Positions 53,740-62,422 of a stretch of DNA of 64,000 bases are shown in pieces. The notes under the pieces are model-generated. The model did no database searches. It was not told the DNA's origin and saw nothing but the letters and a program-made list of their open reading frames with translations. Numbering within the stretch: position 1 is the first letter of the stretch; each line of letters opens with the position of its first letter. The position numbers and the translations under genes were made by a program. The stretch comes from Amycolatopsis endophytica (GTDB lineage Bacteria; Actinomycetota; Actinomycetes; Mycobacteriales; Pseudonocardiaceae), in contig NZ_JACCFK010000001.1 in NCBI RefSeq assembly GCF_013410405.1, positions 1,550,001 to 1,614,000 of the forward strand, in the 5' to 3' direction.

Positions 53740-55816
53740 GCTTCGCCAGCAGATCGGCCTGCCGTGGATGTCCGTCGTGCGCCAGGCGCTCCCAGACCCC
53801 GCCCCAGTGCCGACGGGCGGTCTCCACGTCCTTGCGTGCTGCCGCCGCGTCGCCGAGTGCTTCGGTGATTTCGAGGTCGTACTGCCTGGCACCGGCACCG
53901 GTCGCCAGCTGCCATGCCTCGAACAGCACCCGCTCCGCCTCCTCCGGCGCACGACGGGTAAGCGCTTTCCCCGACACAGTGAGAAGCCGGGAAAGGTTGC
54001 GCGGCTCGGTCGTGTACCGCAGCGCCTCGTCCACCCACCGCAAAGCCTCGTCGGTCCGGCCGAGTTTGACGAGGACGTTGGCCGCCATGCGGGCGTGGAT
54101 GCCGCAGGCCCGGTAGCCCCGCTCGCCCAGCTCGCGGTCGATCTCGTACGCGGCCTGGAAACACCGGGCCGCCTGTTCGAGGTTGCCGGACTCCTCGTGG
54201 AACCGTCCCAGGCTCTCGTAGACGGAGGACTCCAGCTCGCGGTCCGCGCCGCCGACCAGCTCGCGAGCCCGTTCCAGCACGGGCCAGGCGTGCGCGAACT
54301 GGTGCAGGATCGTGTAGGTGCGGCCCTGCTGGGCGAGGTTGCGGACCAGCGACGCCGTGTCGCCGGACCGCTCGCCCGCGACCACACCACAGCCGTAGAG
54401 GCGGGCGAAGAGCCAGTGGTGCCCCCGGTTCAGCTGGACCACTTCGAGCGCCCCGCACATCCGGATGACGTCGGCGAACCGCCCGCGTTCGAGCGCCAGT
54501 GGAACCAGCCGGTCGTAGACCTGAAGCTCCGCCTCCAGCCAGTCGAGCGGCGCACGACCGTCGAAGTCCGCGTCTCCGTCGACCGCCTGGTAGCGGCGCA
54601 GGCGATCCGGGCTGGTCAGCTCGTCACCACGCACGGCCTGGCGGGTGTGGAACTCGATCAGCGCGTCGGTGGCCGAATCGTCCGGGCGGACGACGAGCCT
54701 GGCCGAGTTGTACAGCCGCCAGCGGGACCCGCCCGCGGGCGCGAGGAAGTTCGACGTGCGCAGCTCCGCGATGGACTCCAGGGAGGCGCCGAGGACCGTC
54801 GCGGTCTGCGCGGTGACCGTCGGCCCTGGATGCGACGCGAGCGCCGACAGCAACGACCGCGCCTGCGGCGAGAGGGTCGCGAGTGCCGCCGTGAAACCCG
54901 CGGTGATGCGGTCGTGGCCACCGCCGCGGATCTGCGCGAGGACCCCGCGCACGGTGCCGGTGTGGCGCACGAGCACCCCGGCCGACCTGATGGCCCCGGG
55001 ATTGTGGTCGCAGACCTCGACCAGTTCCCGCGCGGCCACCGGATCCGCGTGCACCAGCTGCGGATTCGCCAGCCGCGCAAGGAGTTCGAGCCCGGCTCCG
55101 TCGTCGAGCCCCGTCAGCGGCACTTCGTCCGGGTAGTCCACGAGGAGTTCGGCACCGGCCTCGCGGCTCAGCAGCAGCACCAGGCTCATCGGGGCGGGCG
55201 GCACGACGGTCCGGATGTCCTCGGCGCTGTCGATCCCGTCCAGGACGAGGAGGAAACGCCGGGCCGCGGTGATCGCGCGGTACTGGTCGAGCGTGCCTGC
55301 GACGTCGAGTTCGTCGAGCACGAACCCGAGCTTCGCCGCGATGTCGCGGATGACCGCGGTTCGCGGCACCGAGCCACCGGTGCGGTGGTCCGACAGGTCG
55401 ACGTAGACCTGCCCGTCGGGGAACCGGTCGTGGCGGTCCTGCGCGATCTGCCAGGCCAGCGCGGTCTTGCCCACGCTCCGCGGTCCGGTCAGCACGAACA
55501 CGCCCTGATCCGGCAGGGCGTGCCGGATGCGCTCGTAGTTGACGAACGGCCCGTGGTTGACCGGTACCGCGCCGGGTCGCGGAGTCCCGCTGTCGTGGAG
55601 CAACCTCGCCAGTTGTCCGAGCGCGGCGGGATCCCGGTCGATCAGGTCGCCGAGGGCGGCGCGCACCGCTGTCTCGTCGGTGAGCAGGGTCGCGAGTTCA
55701 CGGCCGGCGTGACGCTCCGCGAGGCGGCCGCGGACGTAGTCGTAGAGCTGCCCGCCACCGGTGAAGGCAGCGCCGACGACGCGGTTGATCACCGTCTCCA
55801 GGACCGTTTCCCACAT
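53717..55816 (-). CDS. STAND-type NTPase with C-terminal TPR repeats
   Basis: A 699-residue signalling NTPase. Residues 1-85 form an N-terminal helical region; 90-300 hold an NB-ARC-like domain with Walker A LTGPRSVGKTALAW and Walker B RFLLVLDGID; 320-390 look like a winged helix; 450-699 are TPR-like helices (SSVYESLGRFHEESGNLEQAARCF, MAANVLVKLGRTDEALRWV). STAND proteins oligomerise on sensing a signal and act in regulation or antiphage defence. No fused effector is clear; the N-terminal helices might be one. The ATG at 55816 has GAGGGGAG upstream. Confidence 0.85.
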   Translation of the reverse strand: MWETVLETVINRVVGAAFTGGGQLYDYVRGRLAERHAGRELATLLTDETAVRAALGDLIDRDPAALGQLARLLHDSGTPRPGAVPVNHGPFVNYERIRHALPDQGVFVLTGPRSVGKTALAWQIAQDRHDRFPDGQVYVDLSDHRTGGSVPRTAVIRDIAAKLGFVLDELDVAGTLDQYRAITAARRFLLVLDGIDSAEDIRTVVPPAPMSLVLLLSREAGAELLVDYPDEVPLTGLDDGAGLELLARLANPQLVHADPVAARELVEVCDHNPGAIRSAGVLVRHTGTVRGVLAQIRGGGHDRITAGFTAALATLSPQARSLLSALASHPGPTVTAQTATVLGASLESIAELRTSNFLAPAGGSRWRLYNSARLVVRPDDSATDALIEFHTRQAVRGDELTSPDRLRRYQAVDGDADFDGRAPLDWLEAELQVYDRLVPLALERGRFADVIRMCGALEVVQLNRGHHWLFARLYGCGVVAGERSGDTASLVRNLAQQGRTYTILHQFAHAWPVLERARELVGGADRELESSVYESLGRFHEESGNLEQAARCFQAAYEIDRELGERGYRACGIHARMAANVLVKLGRTDEALRWVDEALRYTTEPRNLSRLLTVSGKALTRRAPEEAERVLFEAWQLATGAGARQYDLEITEALGDAAAARKDVETARRHWGGVWERLAHDGHPRQADLLAKLRTLPRP

Positions 55817-55876
55817 GCAGGCTCCCCTCGCCGCCGACGCCAAGCTAGCAGGGTGGAACGATCACGTCACCCAACG

Positions 55877-56932
55877 TCAGGCCAGCTGGTAGCCGCGTCC
55901 GGGCCGGATCAGCGCGACCGCGACGCCGATGACCGCGCCGAGCACCGTGGCCACGAGCCGGTCGGCGGTGACGGCGACCGTGTCGACGGGCGCGGACAGC
56001 GAGCCGAGCAGCAGCACCAGCGGCGTCACGAACACCATGGCGATCGCGTAGTTGCGGATGACCGTCAGCTCCGCGCCGAGCAGCGCGACGACGATCAGCG
56101 CCAGTTTCGCGGGTTGCGGCAGGTCGAGCGCCAGCAGCACCGCCGCGACGAGAACGCCGACGACGGTGCCCGAGACGCGCTGGATGAAGCGGTGCATCGT
56201 GTGCTGCAGGTGCGTGGCCTGCAGGACCGCGGCGGCCGCGACCGTCGCCCAGTACGGGTGCCCGAGGCCGACCGCGTGCGCGATCAGTCCGGCCGCCAGT
56301 ACCGCCGCGAACACCTTCACCGCACGCGGCCACTCGTGTGCGGTCCGGTGCACGGCGGCCCGCAGCCCGGCCCGCCACGAGGTCGTGCGGGTCCGGTCGT
56401 GGTCGAAGAACGGCCAGCCGGACAGCGCCACGGTCCAGGCCACGACCGCGCTAGCCGCGGCGACGGCGACCTGGGCGCCGACGCCCGGCCAGCTGACCGG
56501 GAAGGCGGACGTGGTGCCGACGGCGAAGACGAACATGAGCCCGCCGGGCGGCCCGGACCGGATACCGTCCGTGAGCAGTTTCGCGACGGCCGCGACCACG
56601 GCGACCAGGATGGCGACCGGCAGCGGCCCCCACCCGGCCGCCGAAACCGCGCCACCGAGTCCGACGGCGAGCGTCAGACCTGCACCGATCACGGCGAGCA
56701 CACGGGCCCTCACCGGGTACGGCTCGAAGCGCGCATGCACCGCCGTCATGCCGCCGAACGCCGCCGCGGGCGCCAGTTCGGTGTGCCCCGCGATCACAAC
56801 CGCGATCAGGACTATGTTCGCCCCGGTCATGGCCCGAAACGCGGACGCCAGCGCCCGGTCCACCGGCCGCAGCTGCCACCAGCCGCGCGGCGAGAGCGCG
56901 CGGAGCAGGTCGTGGCGAGCGAAATTATTCAC
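55877..56932 (-). CDS. FUSC/aromatic-acid exporter-like membrane protein
   Basis: A 351-residue membrane protein of the fusaric-acid resistance (FUSC) type. Two sets of about five helices (35-155 and 205-340) flank a short basic loop. The second half has the family motif QATHLQHTMHRFIQRVSGTVVGV and RNYAIAMVFVTPL. Such proteins are thought to export aromatic acids or antibiotics. It is divergent from a MarR regulator (44-bp gap), a standard export/regulation pair. GTG start 7 nt after TAGTAT. Confidence 0.85.
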   Translation of the reverse strand: MNNFARHDLLRALSPRGWWQLRPVDRALASAFRAMTGANIVLIAVVIAGHTELAPAAAFGGMTAVHARFEPYPVRARVLAVIGAGLTLAVGLGGAVSAAGWGPLPVAILVAVVAAVAKLLTDGIRSGPPGGLMFVFAVGTTSAFPVSWPGVGAQVAVAAASAVVAWTVALSGWPFFDHDRTRTTSWRAGLRAAVHRTAHEWPRAVKVFAAVLAAGLIAHAVGLGHPYWATVAAAAVLQATHLQHTMHRFIQRVSGTVVGVLVAAVLLALDLPQPAKLALIVVALLGAELTVIRNYAIAMVFVTPLVLLLGSLSAPVDTVAVTADRLVATVLGAVIGVAVALIRPGRGYQLA

Positions 56933-56939
56933 GAGTAAA

Positions 56940-56945
56940 ATACTA
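56940..56945 (-). promoter_or_regulatory. -10 box of leaderless FUSC promoter
   Basis: TAGTAT on the minus strand, 7 nt before the GTG at 56932. Confidence 0.5.
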
Positions 56946-56953
56946 CCGAAAGA

Positions 56954-56965
56954 TTCGTGTACGAA
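56954..56965. promoter_or_regulatory. Possible MarR operator
   Basis: TTCGTGTACGAA is an inverted repeat of 5-bp arms with a 2-bp centre in the 44-bp gap between the FUSC and MarR genes, the expected place for an autoregulating MarR site. Confidence 0.4.
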
Positions 56966-56976
56966 GGGGCTCAGCG

Positions 56977-57462
56977 GTGAGTGATCTCGTCGACAGGGTG
57001 CGGCGCCAGTGGCTGGACGTGCATCCCGATCTCGACACGACGGGGATGGCCGTGGTCGGCCGGGTGCTGCGGCTCGCCTCCCTGATCCGCCGCGCGACCG
57101 ACGATCTTCTGGTGGCCCACGACCTCAACCGCGCGGAGTTCGACGTACTGTGTGCGTTGCGGCGCAACGAGGTGCTCAACCCGGGCCAGATCAGCCGGGA
57201 GATGCTGTCCTCCGGCGCGGCCATCACCAAGCGCCTCGACCGCCTCGAACGGCTCGGCCTGGTGTCCCGGACGGCGAGCGAACGCGACCGGCGCGTGGTG
57301 CAGGTACGGCTGACCGAGCGGGGCACGCTGCTGATCGACCAGCTCCTGCCGGAACACCTCGAAGGCGAGAAGGCCGCACTGGCCAAACTGGACCCCGGCC
57401 AGCGCGACGAGCTGGCCGGCCTGCTCAAGGTGATGCTGGAAACGGTCGAGGGCATCACGTAG
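56977..57462 (+). CDS. MarR-family transcriptional regulator
   Basis: A 161-residue winged-helix repressor. The HTH and wing are clear: LNPGQISREMLSSGAAITKRL (about 67-87) and LGLVSRTASERDRRVVQVRLTERG (about 94-117). Such proteins usually release DNA on binding a phenolic or aromatic ligand. It most likely represses the divergent FUSC exporter and itself. The GTG has AAGGGG 8-9 nt upstream. Confidence 0.92.
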   Translation: MSDLVDRVRRQWLDVHPDLDTTGMAVVGRVLRLASLIRRATDDLLVAHDLNRAEFDVLCALRRNEVLNPGQISREMLSSGAAITKRLDRLERLGLVSRTASERDRRVVQVRLTERGTLLIDQLLPEHLEGEKAALAKLDPGQRDELAGLLKVMLETVEGIT

Positions 57463-57533
57463 GCCCGTACCCGCACCGTAGCGTGCCGGTCCGGGCGGGT
57501 TCGGCGTGACAGCCGCCGGTCGTGTGGTTTCGT

Positions 57534-57539
57534 TACGTT
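57534..57539 (+). promoter_or_regulatory. -10 box of leaderless secreted-protein promoter
   Basis: TACGTT, 6 nt before the ATG at 57546. Confidence 0.5.
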
Positions 57540-57545
57540 CGCGAC

Positions 57546-57866
57546 ATGAAGTTCCGCAAGACGACGATCGTCCTCATCGGACTCGCCGCGCTCGGGGCGG
57601 TGTTCCCCGGCACCGCCTCCGCCGCGACGCCGAAGCTGAGCTGCGTCAAGGTGAAGGTCGACAACGGCTGGACGAGCGACGAAGCCACCGCGACCAACAA
57701 GTGCGCGGCCAATGTGCAGGTCAAGTTCCAGATCGACAACGACTTCGACTCCGGCTGGCGAACCCTGAAACCGGGCCAGGACACGACCTACGGCTACGCC
57801 GCCTGGGGCGGCTTCGACGGTCTGCAGATCAAGTACAAGGGCAAGACCTACTTCAACCCCGGCTGA
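57546..57866 (+). CDS. Small secreted protein resembling the tendamistat alpha-amylase inhibitor fold
   Basis: A 106-residue protein with a Sec signal peptide (TTIVLIGLAALGAVF, cleavage after TASA about residue 26). The mature 80 residues show the tendamistat-like order: SCVKVKV, a W followed by SxxA, a second Cys (NKCAANVQVKF), an acidic turn, then KPGQDTTYGY. Only one disulfide is possible, and the inhibitor triad Trp-Arg-Tyr is reduced to Trp. So the fold is plausible but amylase inhibition is doubtful. It has its own leaderless promoter. Confidence 0.6.
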   Translation: MKFRKTTIVLIGLAALGAVFPGTASAATPKLSCVKVKVDNGWTSDEATATNKCAANVQVKFQIDNDFDSGWRTLKPGQDTTYGYAAWGGFDGLQIKYKGKTYFNPG

Positions 57867-58053
57867 GCGGCAACCCCCACAACAAAACCGCCACCCGGCA
57901 ACGAAAGCCCCACCGCCCGAACCAGCCCCCTCCCGCAACCCGATCCCCGGAAACGCCGGGCGCGCCAGCGCCCAGGCGCCCGGGGCGTGGCGAAGCGAAG
58001 CCGGCGCCTGCAGCCGCGCGCAGCGCAAACCCCGCGTAGCGCCCGCGACCGCA

Positions 58054-58101
58054 GAACTCGCGCACCGGAACGTGGAACTCGACCGCGGAAACGTGGGACT
58101 C
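58054..58101 (+). repeat. 21-bp tandem repeat, second locus
   Basis: Units 58054-58074 and 58075-58095 plus a partial third. Read from the AAC, the unit is AACTCGCGCACCGGAACGTG plus G, which matches the 26160 repeat at about 15 of 21 positions. It ends directly beside the stop codon of the minus-strand substrate-binding gene. The rest of the gap 57867-58053 is C-rich and shows no gene. Confidence 0.8.
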
Positions 58102-58107
58102 GCGCGG

Positions 58108-59100
58108 CTAAGCGAGGATCGCGTTGTATTCCGGCGCCTTCTTCACCAATCCGCTGTCCAGGTGGAACTTCCGCGCCACGTCGTAGGACGCCTGCTGAAC
58201 CTCGGGCCCCGGCGGCACCTCGTCGCGCAAAATCGGCAGCAGCGCGTCCAGCGCGGCGGCATCCGTCGATTTCAAGTACTGCCCCAGCAGTTCCCGTGCC
58301 CCGGCCGGATCGCCGTGGATGTCGGTCATCGCCCGGCCCACCGCCCGCTGGAAGGCCGCGAACTCGGTCTTCTTGCGGTCCAGCAGCTTCCGCGTGCTGA
58401 ACACGACCCCGTGCAGCGCGCCTTTCAGGCTCGGCACGTCGCCGCGTGCCGGGGACAGGTAGATCCGGCCGGCACCGGCCGCCTCGGCCTGCTGCCCGAT
58501 CGGCTGGAAGAAGGCCAGCGCGTCCACCCGCTCCGATTTCAGCGCGCCGATCGCGGAGGTGGCGGCGCTGCCGAGGTTCACCAGTGTCGCGTCCACGGCG
58601 GCGTCGCGCCCGATGGTCTGGAACAGGTAGTTGACCAGCGCCTCGGTGCCGCTGCCCGGTCCGGTGATGCCGATGTTGCGGCCCACCAGCGCCTGGACCT
58701 TCTCCTCCGGCGTGGCCGCTTCCGGGAACGACGGTGGCACGACGACGTCCACGTAGTACTCGGTGACCAGGCTCGTCACGATCCGGGTGCCGTCGTCGAT
58801 CTTGGCGAGGTTGAACGCGTCCGTGATCACCCCGGCGCCGAGGTCGATGCTGCCGGACTTGAGCGCCGCCGCGACCTTCGCGCCGGTGCCCAGCCGGGGG
58901 CGTTCGCCCAGCGTCACGCCTTCGGCGGCGAAATAGCCCCGCTTCTCCGCGATGAACAACGGGAAGAACGCCGCGGAGTCGCTGATCTGGCCGACGTTGA
59001 GCACACCGGCAGGTGTCGTCGATTCGCGTGTCGCACACGCTCCAGCCAGCAGCAACGGTGTCGCGGTAAGCGCTTTCAGGATCGTCCGGCGGTCAGTCAT
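58108..59100 (-). CDS. ABC transporter substrate-binding lipoprotein (NMT1/SsuA-like)
   Basis: A 330-residue exported binding protein. The N-terminus has a twin-arginine start (DRRTILKAL) and a lipobox LLAGAC (Cys about 22). The mature part is of the nitrate/sulfonate/taurine (NMT1) class: VGQISDSAAFFPLFIAEKRGYF, GSGTEALVNYLF and LVNLGSAATSAIGAL. Its ATG overlaps the permease stop by 8 bp. It is the last gene of the hydrolase-ATPase-permease-binding-protein operon. The ligand is unknown; an organic anion is likely from the family. Confidence 0.88.
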   Translation of the reverse strand: MTDRRTILKALTATPLLLAGACATRESTTPAGVLNVGQISDSAAFFPLFIAEKRGYFAAEGVTLGERPRLGTGAKVAAALKSGSIDLGAGVITDAFNLAKIDDGTRIVTSLVTEYYVDVVVPPSFPEAATPEEKVQALVGRNIGITGPGSGTEALVNYLFQTIGRDAAVDATLVNLGSAATSAIGALKSERVDALAFFQPIGQQAEAAGAGRIYLSPARGDVPSLKGALHGVVFSTRKLLDRKKTEFAAFQRAVGRAMTDIHGDPAGARELLGQYLKSTDAAALDALLPILRDEVPPGPEVQQASYDVARKFHLDSGLVKKAPEYNAILA

Positions 59101-59914
59101 CGAGCGGCTTCCACCGGTTGACGCGACGCCCGATCAGTCCGACCAGGACGTTCAGCAGCCCCGCCACGACGCTCAGCACGACCAGCGTCGCGAACACGCC
59201 CGCGGTGTCGAACTGGGCGGCCGCGTCGTTGATCAGGTACCCGAGGCCGCGGTTGGACGCGACCAGCTCGCCGATCACCGCACCGATGAGGGCGTACGGG
59301 ATCGCCACCTTCAGCCCGGTCAGCAGCCCGGTCATCGACGCCGGCAGCACCACCTTGCGAGCGATGTCGCGGCGGTTGCCGCCCATCAGGCGCACGGCGT
59401 CGACCAGCCCGCGGTCGACCTCCCGGACACCGGCCGCGGTGTTGAGGAACACCAGGAAGAACACCGTCGCGGCGGCGAGCAGCACCTTCATGTGCATGCC
59501 GATGCCGAACCACACGATGAACAGCGGCGCGAGCGCGACCTTCGGAATCGAGTACAGGGCCATCATGAACGGGTCGAGAACGCGGTAGAGCAGGTTCAGC
59601 GACGCCAGCACGAAACCGGCGATCGCGCCCGTGACCGCGCCGAGCAGGAAGCCGTAGACGATCTCCTGCACGGTGATCCAGGTGTTCGTCCACAGTGTCC
59701 CGTCGCCTGCCCATTCGCCGAGGCGCCGGACGATGTCGGTGGGTTTGCTGGTGAACGTGCTGTCGATCCATCGGTCGGCGGCGATCTGCCACAGCACCAG
59801 GAACACCACGAGCAGCGCGATCCGCAGCGCCCAGACGGTGGTCGTGGTGCCGTGCCGCTGCCACCAGGTGCGGTCGACGCTGACGCGGACGGGACCGGTC
59901 GCCGCGATGGTCAT
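59093..59914 (-). CDS. ABC transporter permease (SsuC/TauC-like)
   Basis: A 273-residue inner membrane permease with six helices. The cytoplasmic EAA loop reads LVDAVRLMGGNRRDIARKVVLPASMTG in part around residue 170-195, the ATPase docking site. FTSKPTDIVRRLGEW near residue 52 is typical of nitrate/sulfonate permeases. Stop and start overlap neighbours on both sides (ATGA with the ATPase, 8 bp with the binding protein). Confidence 0.92.
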   Translation of the reverse strand: MTIAATGPVRVSVDRTWWQRHGTTTTVWALRIALLVVFLVLWQIAADRWIDSTFTSKPTDIVRRLGEWAGDGTLWTNTWITVQEIVYGFLLGAVTGAIAGFVLASLNLLYRVLDPFMMALYSIPKVALAPLFIVWFGIGMHMKVLLAAATVFFLVFLNTAAGVREVDRGLVDAVRLMGGNRRDIARKVVLPASMTGLLTGLKVAIPYALIGAVIGELVASNRGLGYLINDAAAQFDTAGVFATLVVLSVVAGLLNVLVGLIGRRVNRWKPLDD

Positions 59915-60669
59915 GAGACGGCCTCCTTGAGTGCCCCGGCCAGTTCCCGGTGCAGGGACACGAATTCCGGGTCGACGCGCAGGTCGTCGGCGGAGCGGGG
60001 ACGGGTGAGGGTGATCTCGCGGTCGAGCAGGATCGCGCCGAGCGAGCCGAGCACGACGACGCGGTCGCCGAGCATCAGTGCCTCCTCGATGTCGTGGGTC
60101 ACGAACACGACGGTCTGGCCGCTGCCCTGCCACAGCCGCAACAGCTCCTCCTGCAGTTCGGTGCGCAGTTGCGCGTCGAGCGCGCCGAACGGTTCGTCCA
60201 TGAGCAGGGTTTCCGGTGCGCCGGCGAGCATCCGCGCGAGGCTGGCGCGGCGCCGCATGCCGCCGGACAGCTCACGCGGGTAGTGCTTCTCGAATCCGCT
60301 CAGTCCCACGCGTTTGATCAGTTCCAGCGCGATCTCGCGGCGCTGGCGGGCGTCGGTCCCGCGGATCTCCAGCGGCATTTCGACGTTGCGCAGCACGTCC
60401 CGCCACGGCATCAGCGTGTCGTGCTGAGTGAGGTATCCGATGCTGGTTTCCGGGCCGTCGAGCCTGCGCGCGTGGTACCGGATCTCGCCACTGCTCGGTT
60501 CGGTGAGCCCGGCGAGCATGTTGAGCAGCGTCGATTTGCCGCACCCGCTGCGGCCGAGCAGGGTCACGAAGCTGCCCTGCTCGATGTCCAGGCTGAACTC
60601 GCGGAGCGCGACGACGGCCGAGTCGTCCTTGACGAACTGCTTGGTGATCGCGTCCGCGGTGAGGCTCAT
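59911..60669 (-). CDS. ABC transporter ATPase (SsuB/TauB-like)
   Basis: A 252-residue ATPase with Walker A GRSGCGKSTLLN (about 39-50), Q-loop TQHDTLMPW, signature LSGGMRRRASLAR, Walker B TLLMDEPFGALD and switch His in FVTHDIEEAL. Its ATG overlaps the stop of the upstream DUF6282 gene, so substrate hydrolase and transporter are translated together. Confidence 0.93.
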   Translation of the reverse strand: MSLTADAITKQFVKDDSAVVALREFSLDIEQGSFVTLLGRSGCGKSTLLNMLAGLTEPSSGEIRYHARRLDGPETSIGYLTQHDTLMPWRDVLRNVEMPLEIRGTDARQRREIALELIKRVGLSGFEKHYPRELSGGMRRRASLARMLAGAPETLLMDEPFGALDAQLRTELQEELLRLWQGSGQTVVFVTHDIEEALMLGDRVVVLGSLGAILLDREITLTRPRSADDLRVDPEFVSLHRELAGALKEAVS

Positions 60670-61586
60670 GCGCCGGCCCCCACGAGTGCGCGGCTGTTGG
60701 TGACGATCATGGTGTGCACCTCGTCCTCGGTGAAGCCGTACTCCAGCAGCCGGTCGGCCGCCAGCGCGAGGCCGTCCTCGACCGGCGGGTTGAACGGCTG
60801 GCCCAGGTCGCTGGAGATCACGGAATGCTCCGGGCCGACCGCGCGGATGTTGCCGAGCCAGACATCCCAGGCGACCTTGCCGGTGTAGGGCGTGCTGAAA
60901 CACCGTTCCAGGAGCGCCCCCTGCTCGGCGAGCGCACGCTGGCGCTCGATGCCGATGCGCTGGGACGTGAATTCGGGGTGCGTGACGACGATCCGCCGCA
61001 CACCCTCCGCGACGGCCGCTTCGATGACCGCGGCGGACTCGTCCTGGTGCAGGTGGCCGGTCGCCAGTGTCATGTCGTGCTGGGCGATCAGGCTCAGCAC
61101 CTGCCGGGTCACGTCGAGTACCTTGCCGTCGTCGTCCAGCACGGCGACCGGGTCCGCGGCCATCCCGGCGGCGGCGAGGTCGGCCTGGAGCCGCGCCCAC
61201 ATCGGCGGTTGCGCGCCCTCGGGTGCCTCGGCCTGGCACTGACGCTGGTTCGCGCTGTCCACGGTGGGCAGCCAGGCGAACGTGGCCCCGCCGCGTCCGG
61301 CGATCTCGACGGCGATCGGGTTCATGCCGCCGACGGAGGCGTTGAGCGTGATGGCCCCTCGCACATCGACCCCGGTGACCCGCCGTACGACCGCGGCCCG
61401 TTCGGCGGTGGCCAGGTAGTGGGATTTGAGGACGAACCCGGCGAGCCCACCTTCGGCGAAGCGCTCCGCGAGGGTGACATCGTCGATGCGCCGCTCCATC
61501 ACGTCCGGCGCGACGTGGATGTGCACGTCATAGGCGCCGCGGACCAGTGCTCGGGCACGTGAGGTGGGTACCGGGTGATCTGCCAT
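60666..61586 (-). CDS. DUF6282/amidohydrolase-like metal-dependent hydrolase
   Basis: A 306-residue TIM-barrel protein of the metallo-hydrolase superfamily. The metal motif is YDVHIHVAPD (HxH, about residue 22-24); further metal-site candidates are LKSHYL, ATGHLHQDES and VVTHPEF, and the final Asp in VISSDLGQP. Its first catalytic step is probably hydrolysis or lyase chemistry on the imported compound. The ATG has AAAGGAG 6 nt upstream. A 26-bp palindromic operator lies 25 bp upstream of the start, so the operon is regulated by the GntR protein. Confidence 0.8.
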   Translation of the reverse strand: MADHPVPTSRARALVRGAYDVHIHVAPDVMERRIDDVTLAERFAEGGLAGFVLKSHYLATAERAAVVRRVTGVDVRGAITLNASVGGMNPIAVEIAGRGGATFAWLPTVDSANQRQCQAEAPEGAQPPMWARLQADLAAAGMAADPVAVLDDDGKVLDVTRQVLSLIAQHDMTLATGHLHQDESAAVIEAAVAEGVRRIVVTHPEFTSQRIGIERQRALAEQGALLERCFSTPYTGKVAWDVWLGNIRAVGPEHSVISSDLGQPFNPPVEDGLALAADRLLEYGFTEDEVHTMIVTNSRALVGAGA

Positions 61587-61610
61587 GCCGCTCCTTTGCG
61601 CCACTATGCT

Positions 61611-61636
61611 CGCCACGATTGTTAACAATCTTGGCG
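61611..61636. promoter_or_regulatory. GntR/FCD operator upstream of the hydrolase-ABC operon
   Basis: The centre GATTGTTAACAATC (61617-61630) is a perfect palindrome; flanks CGCCA and TGGCG extend it to 26 bp with only one mismatched pair. The core TTGTTnACAA recurs at the GntR promoter. Confidence 0.75.
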
Positions 61637-61693
61637 ACAGGCGTCAAGGGGATGGCGGTTTTCTCAGGTGGACCGGCAGCGCGGAGCGGCGCC

Positions 61694-62356
61694 TCAGGCC
61701 TGGTCGGCCTCGCGCAGCGCCGAGATCACGCTGCTCAGGTGCTTCCGCACCGCCGCGGCAGCAGCCTCACCATCATGGGCGCAGATGGCGTCGATGATGG
61801 CCAGGTGCTCGGGCAGCGAGACCGACGGGCGGCCCGGACGCATCGCCAGGCGGAACTGGTGACGCACGCTCTGCGCGCGCAGCCGCTCCAGGACGTGGCC
61901 CGCCGTGTGCTGGCCGCTGATTTCCCGCACCCGGCGGTGCAGCTGCTGGTTCAGCCCCGAGTACCCCATGACGTCCCCGGACGCGACCGCCTTGCGCATC
62001 GCCTTGCCGAGGGCCGCCAACTCGCGGATCTCGTCCTCGCCGATGCGCTCGGCGGCCTTCTCCGCGCACAGGCCCTCGACGACCATGCGCACCTCGGAGA
62101 TTTCGATGGCCTCTTCGAGCGACACCGCGCGCACCCGTGCACCGCGGTTCTGCACCCGCTCCACCAGGCCCTCGTTGGCGAGTTCGAGCAGCGCGATGCG
62201 GATGTTCGCCCGGCTCGCGGCGAACTGCGCCGACAGATCGGCCTCGACCAGGCGCTGGTTCGGCACGAACTCACCGTGGATGATCGCCTCCCGGATGGCG
62301 TCCACCACCGGCTTCTCGACTTCGGCCTGCTCGCCCACACCCGCTCCCGCTCGCAT
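61694..62356 (-). CDS. GntR-family regulator with FCD ligand domain
   Basis: A 220-residue repressor. The winged-helix N-terminus has VVDAIREAIIHGEFVPNQRL and LSAQFAASRANIRIALLELANEGLVER (about 18-70). The C-terminal FCD domain binds a metal and a carboxylate ligand; its Asp/His/His residues are in RMVVEGLCAE-like helix, QQLHRRVRE and SLPEHLAIIDAI. It sits between its two operators and controls the divergent operons. The ATG at 62356 is chosen because the operator lies just upstream; an ATG at 62380 would add eight residues. Confidence 0.88.
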   Translation of the reverse strand: MRAGAGVGEQAEVEKPVVDAIREAIIHGEFVPNQRLVEADLSAQFAASRANIRIALLELANEGLVERVQNRGARVRAVSLEEAIEISEVRMVVEGLCAEKAAERIGEDEIRELAALGKAMRKAVASGDVMGYSGLNQQLHRRVREISGQHTAGHVLERLRAQSVRHQFRLAMRPGRPSVSLPEHLAIIDAICAHDGEAAAAAVRKHLSSVISALREADQA

Positions 62357-62366
62357 TGTTGACAAT
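62355..62366. promoter_or_regulatory. Second GntR operator, over the -35 of the dehydrogenase promoter
   Basis: ATTGTTGACAAT, an inverted repeat sharing TTGTTnACAA with 61617-61630. On the plus strand it contains TTGACA (62360-62365), with TCTACT 18 nt further on as a possible -10, so binding would block the dehydrogenase promoter as well as gntR. Confidence 0.6.
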
Positions 62367-62422
62367 TTTGTCGTGAACATCGTCTACTCGGATCGTAGTC
62401 GGTCGTCGAGGAGGAACCCCTT

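Noticed and set aside
53585-56938. Plus-strand frame of over 1100 codons opposite the STAND and FUSC genes.
   Set aside because: No domain motif appears and the composition is Arg/Gly/Asp-rich as expected for a shadow of GC-rich coding sequence.
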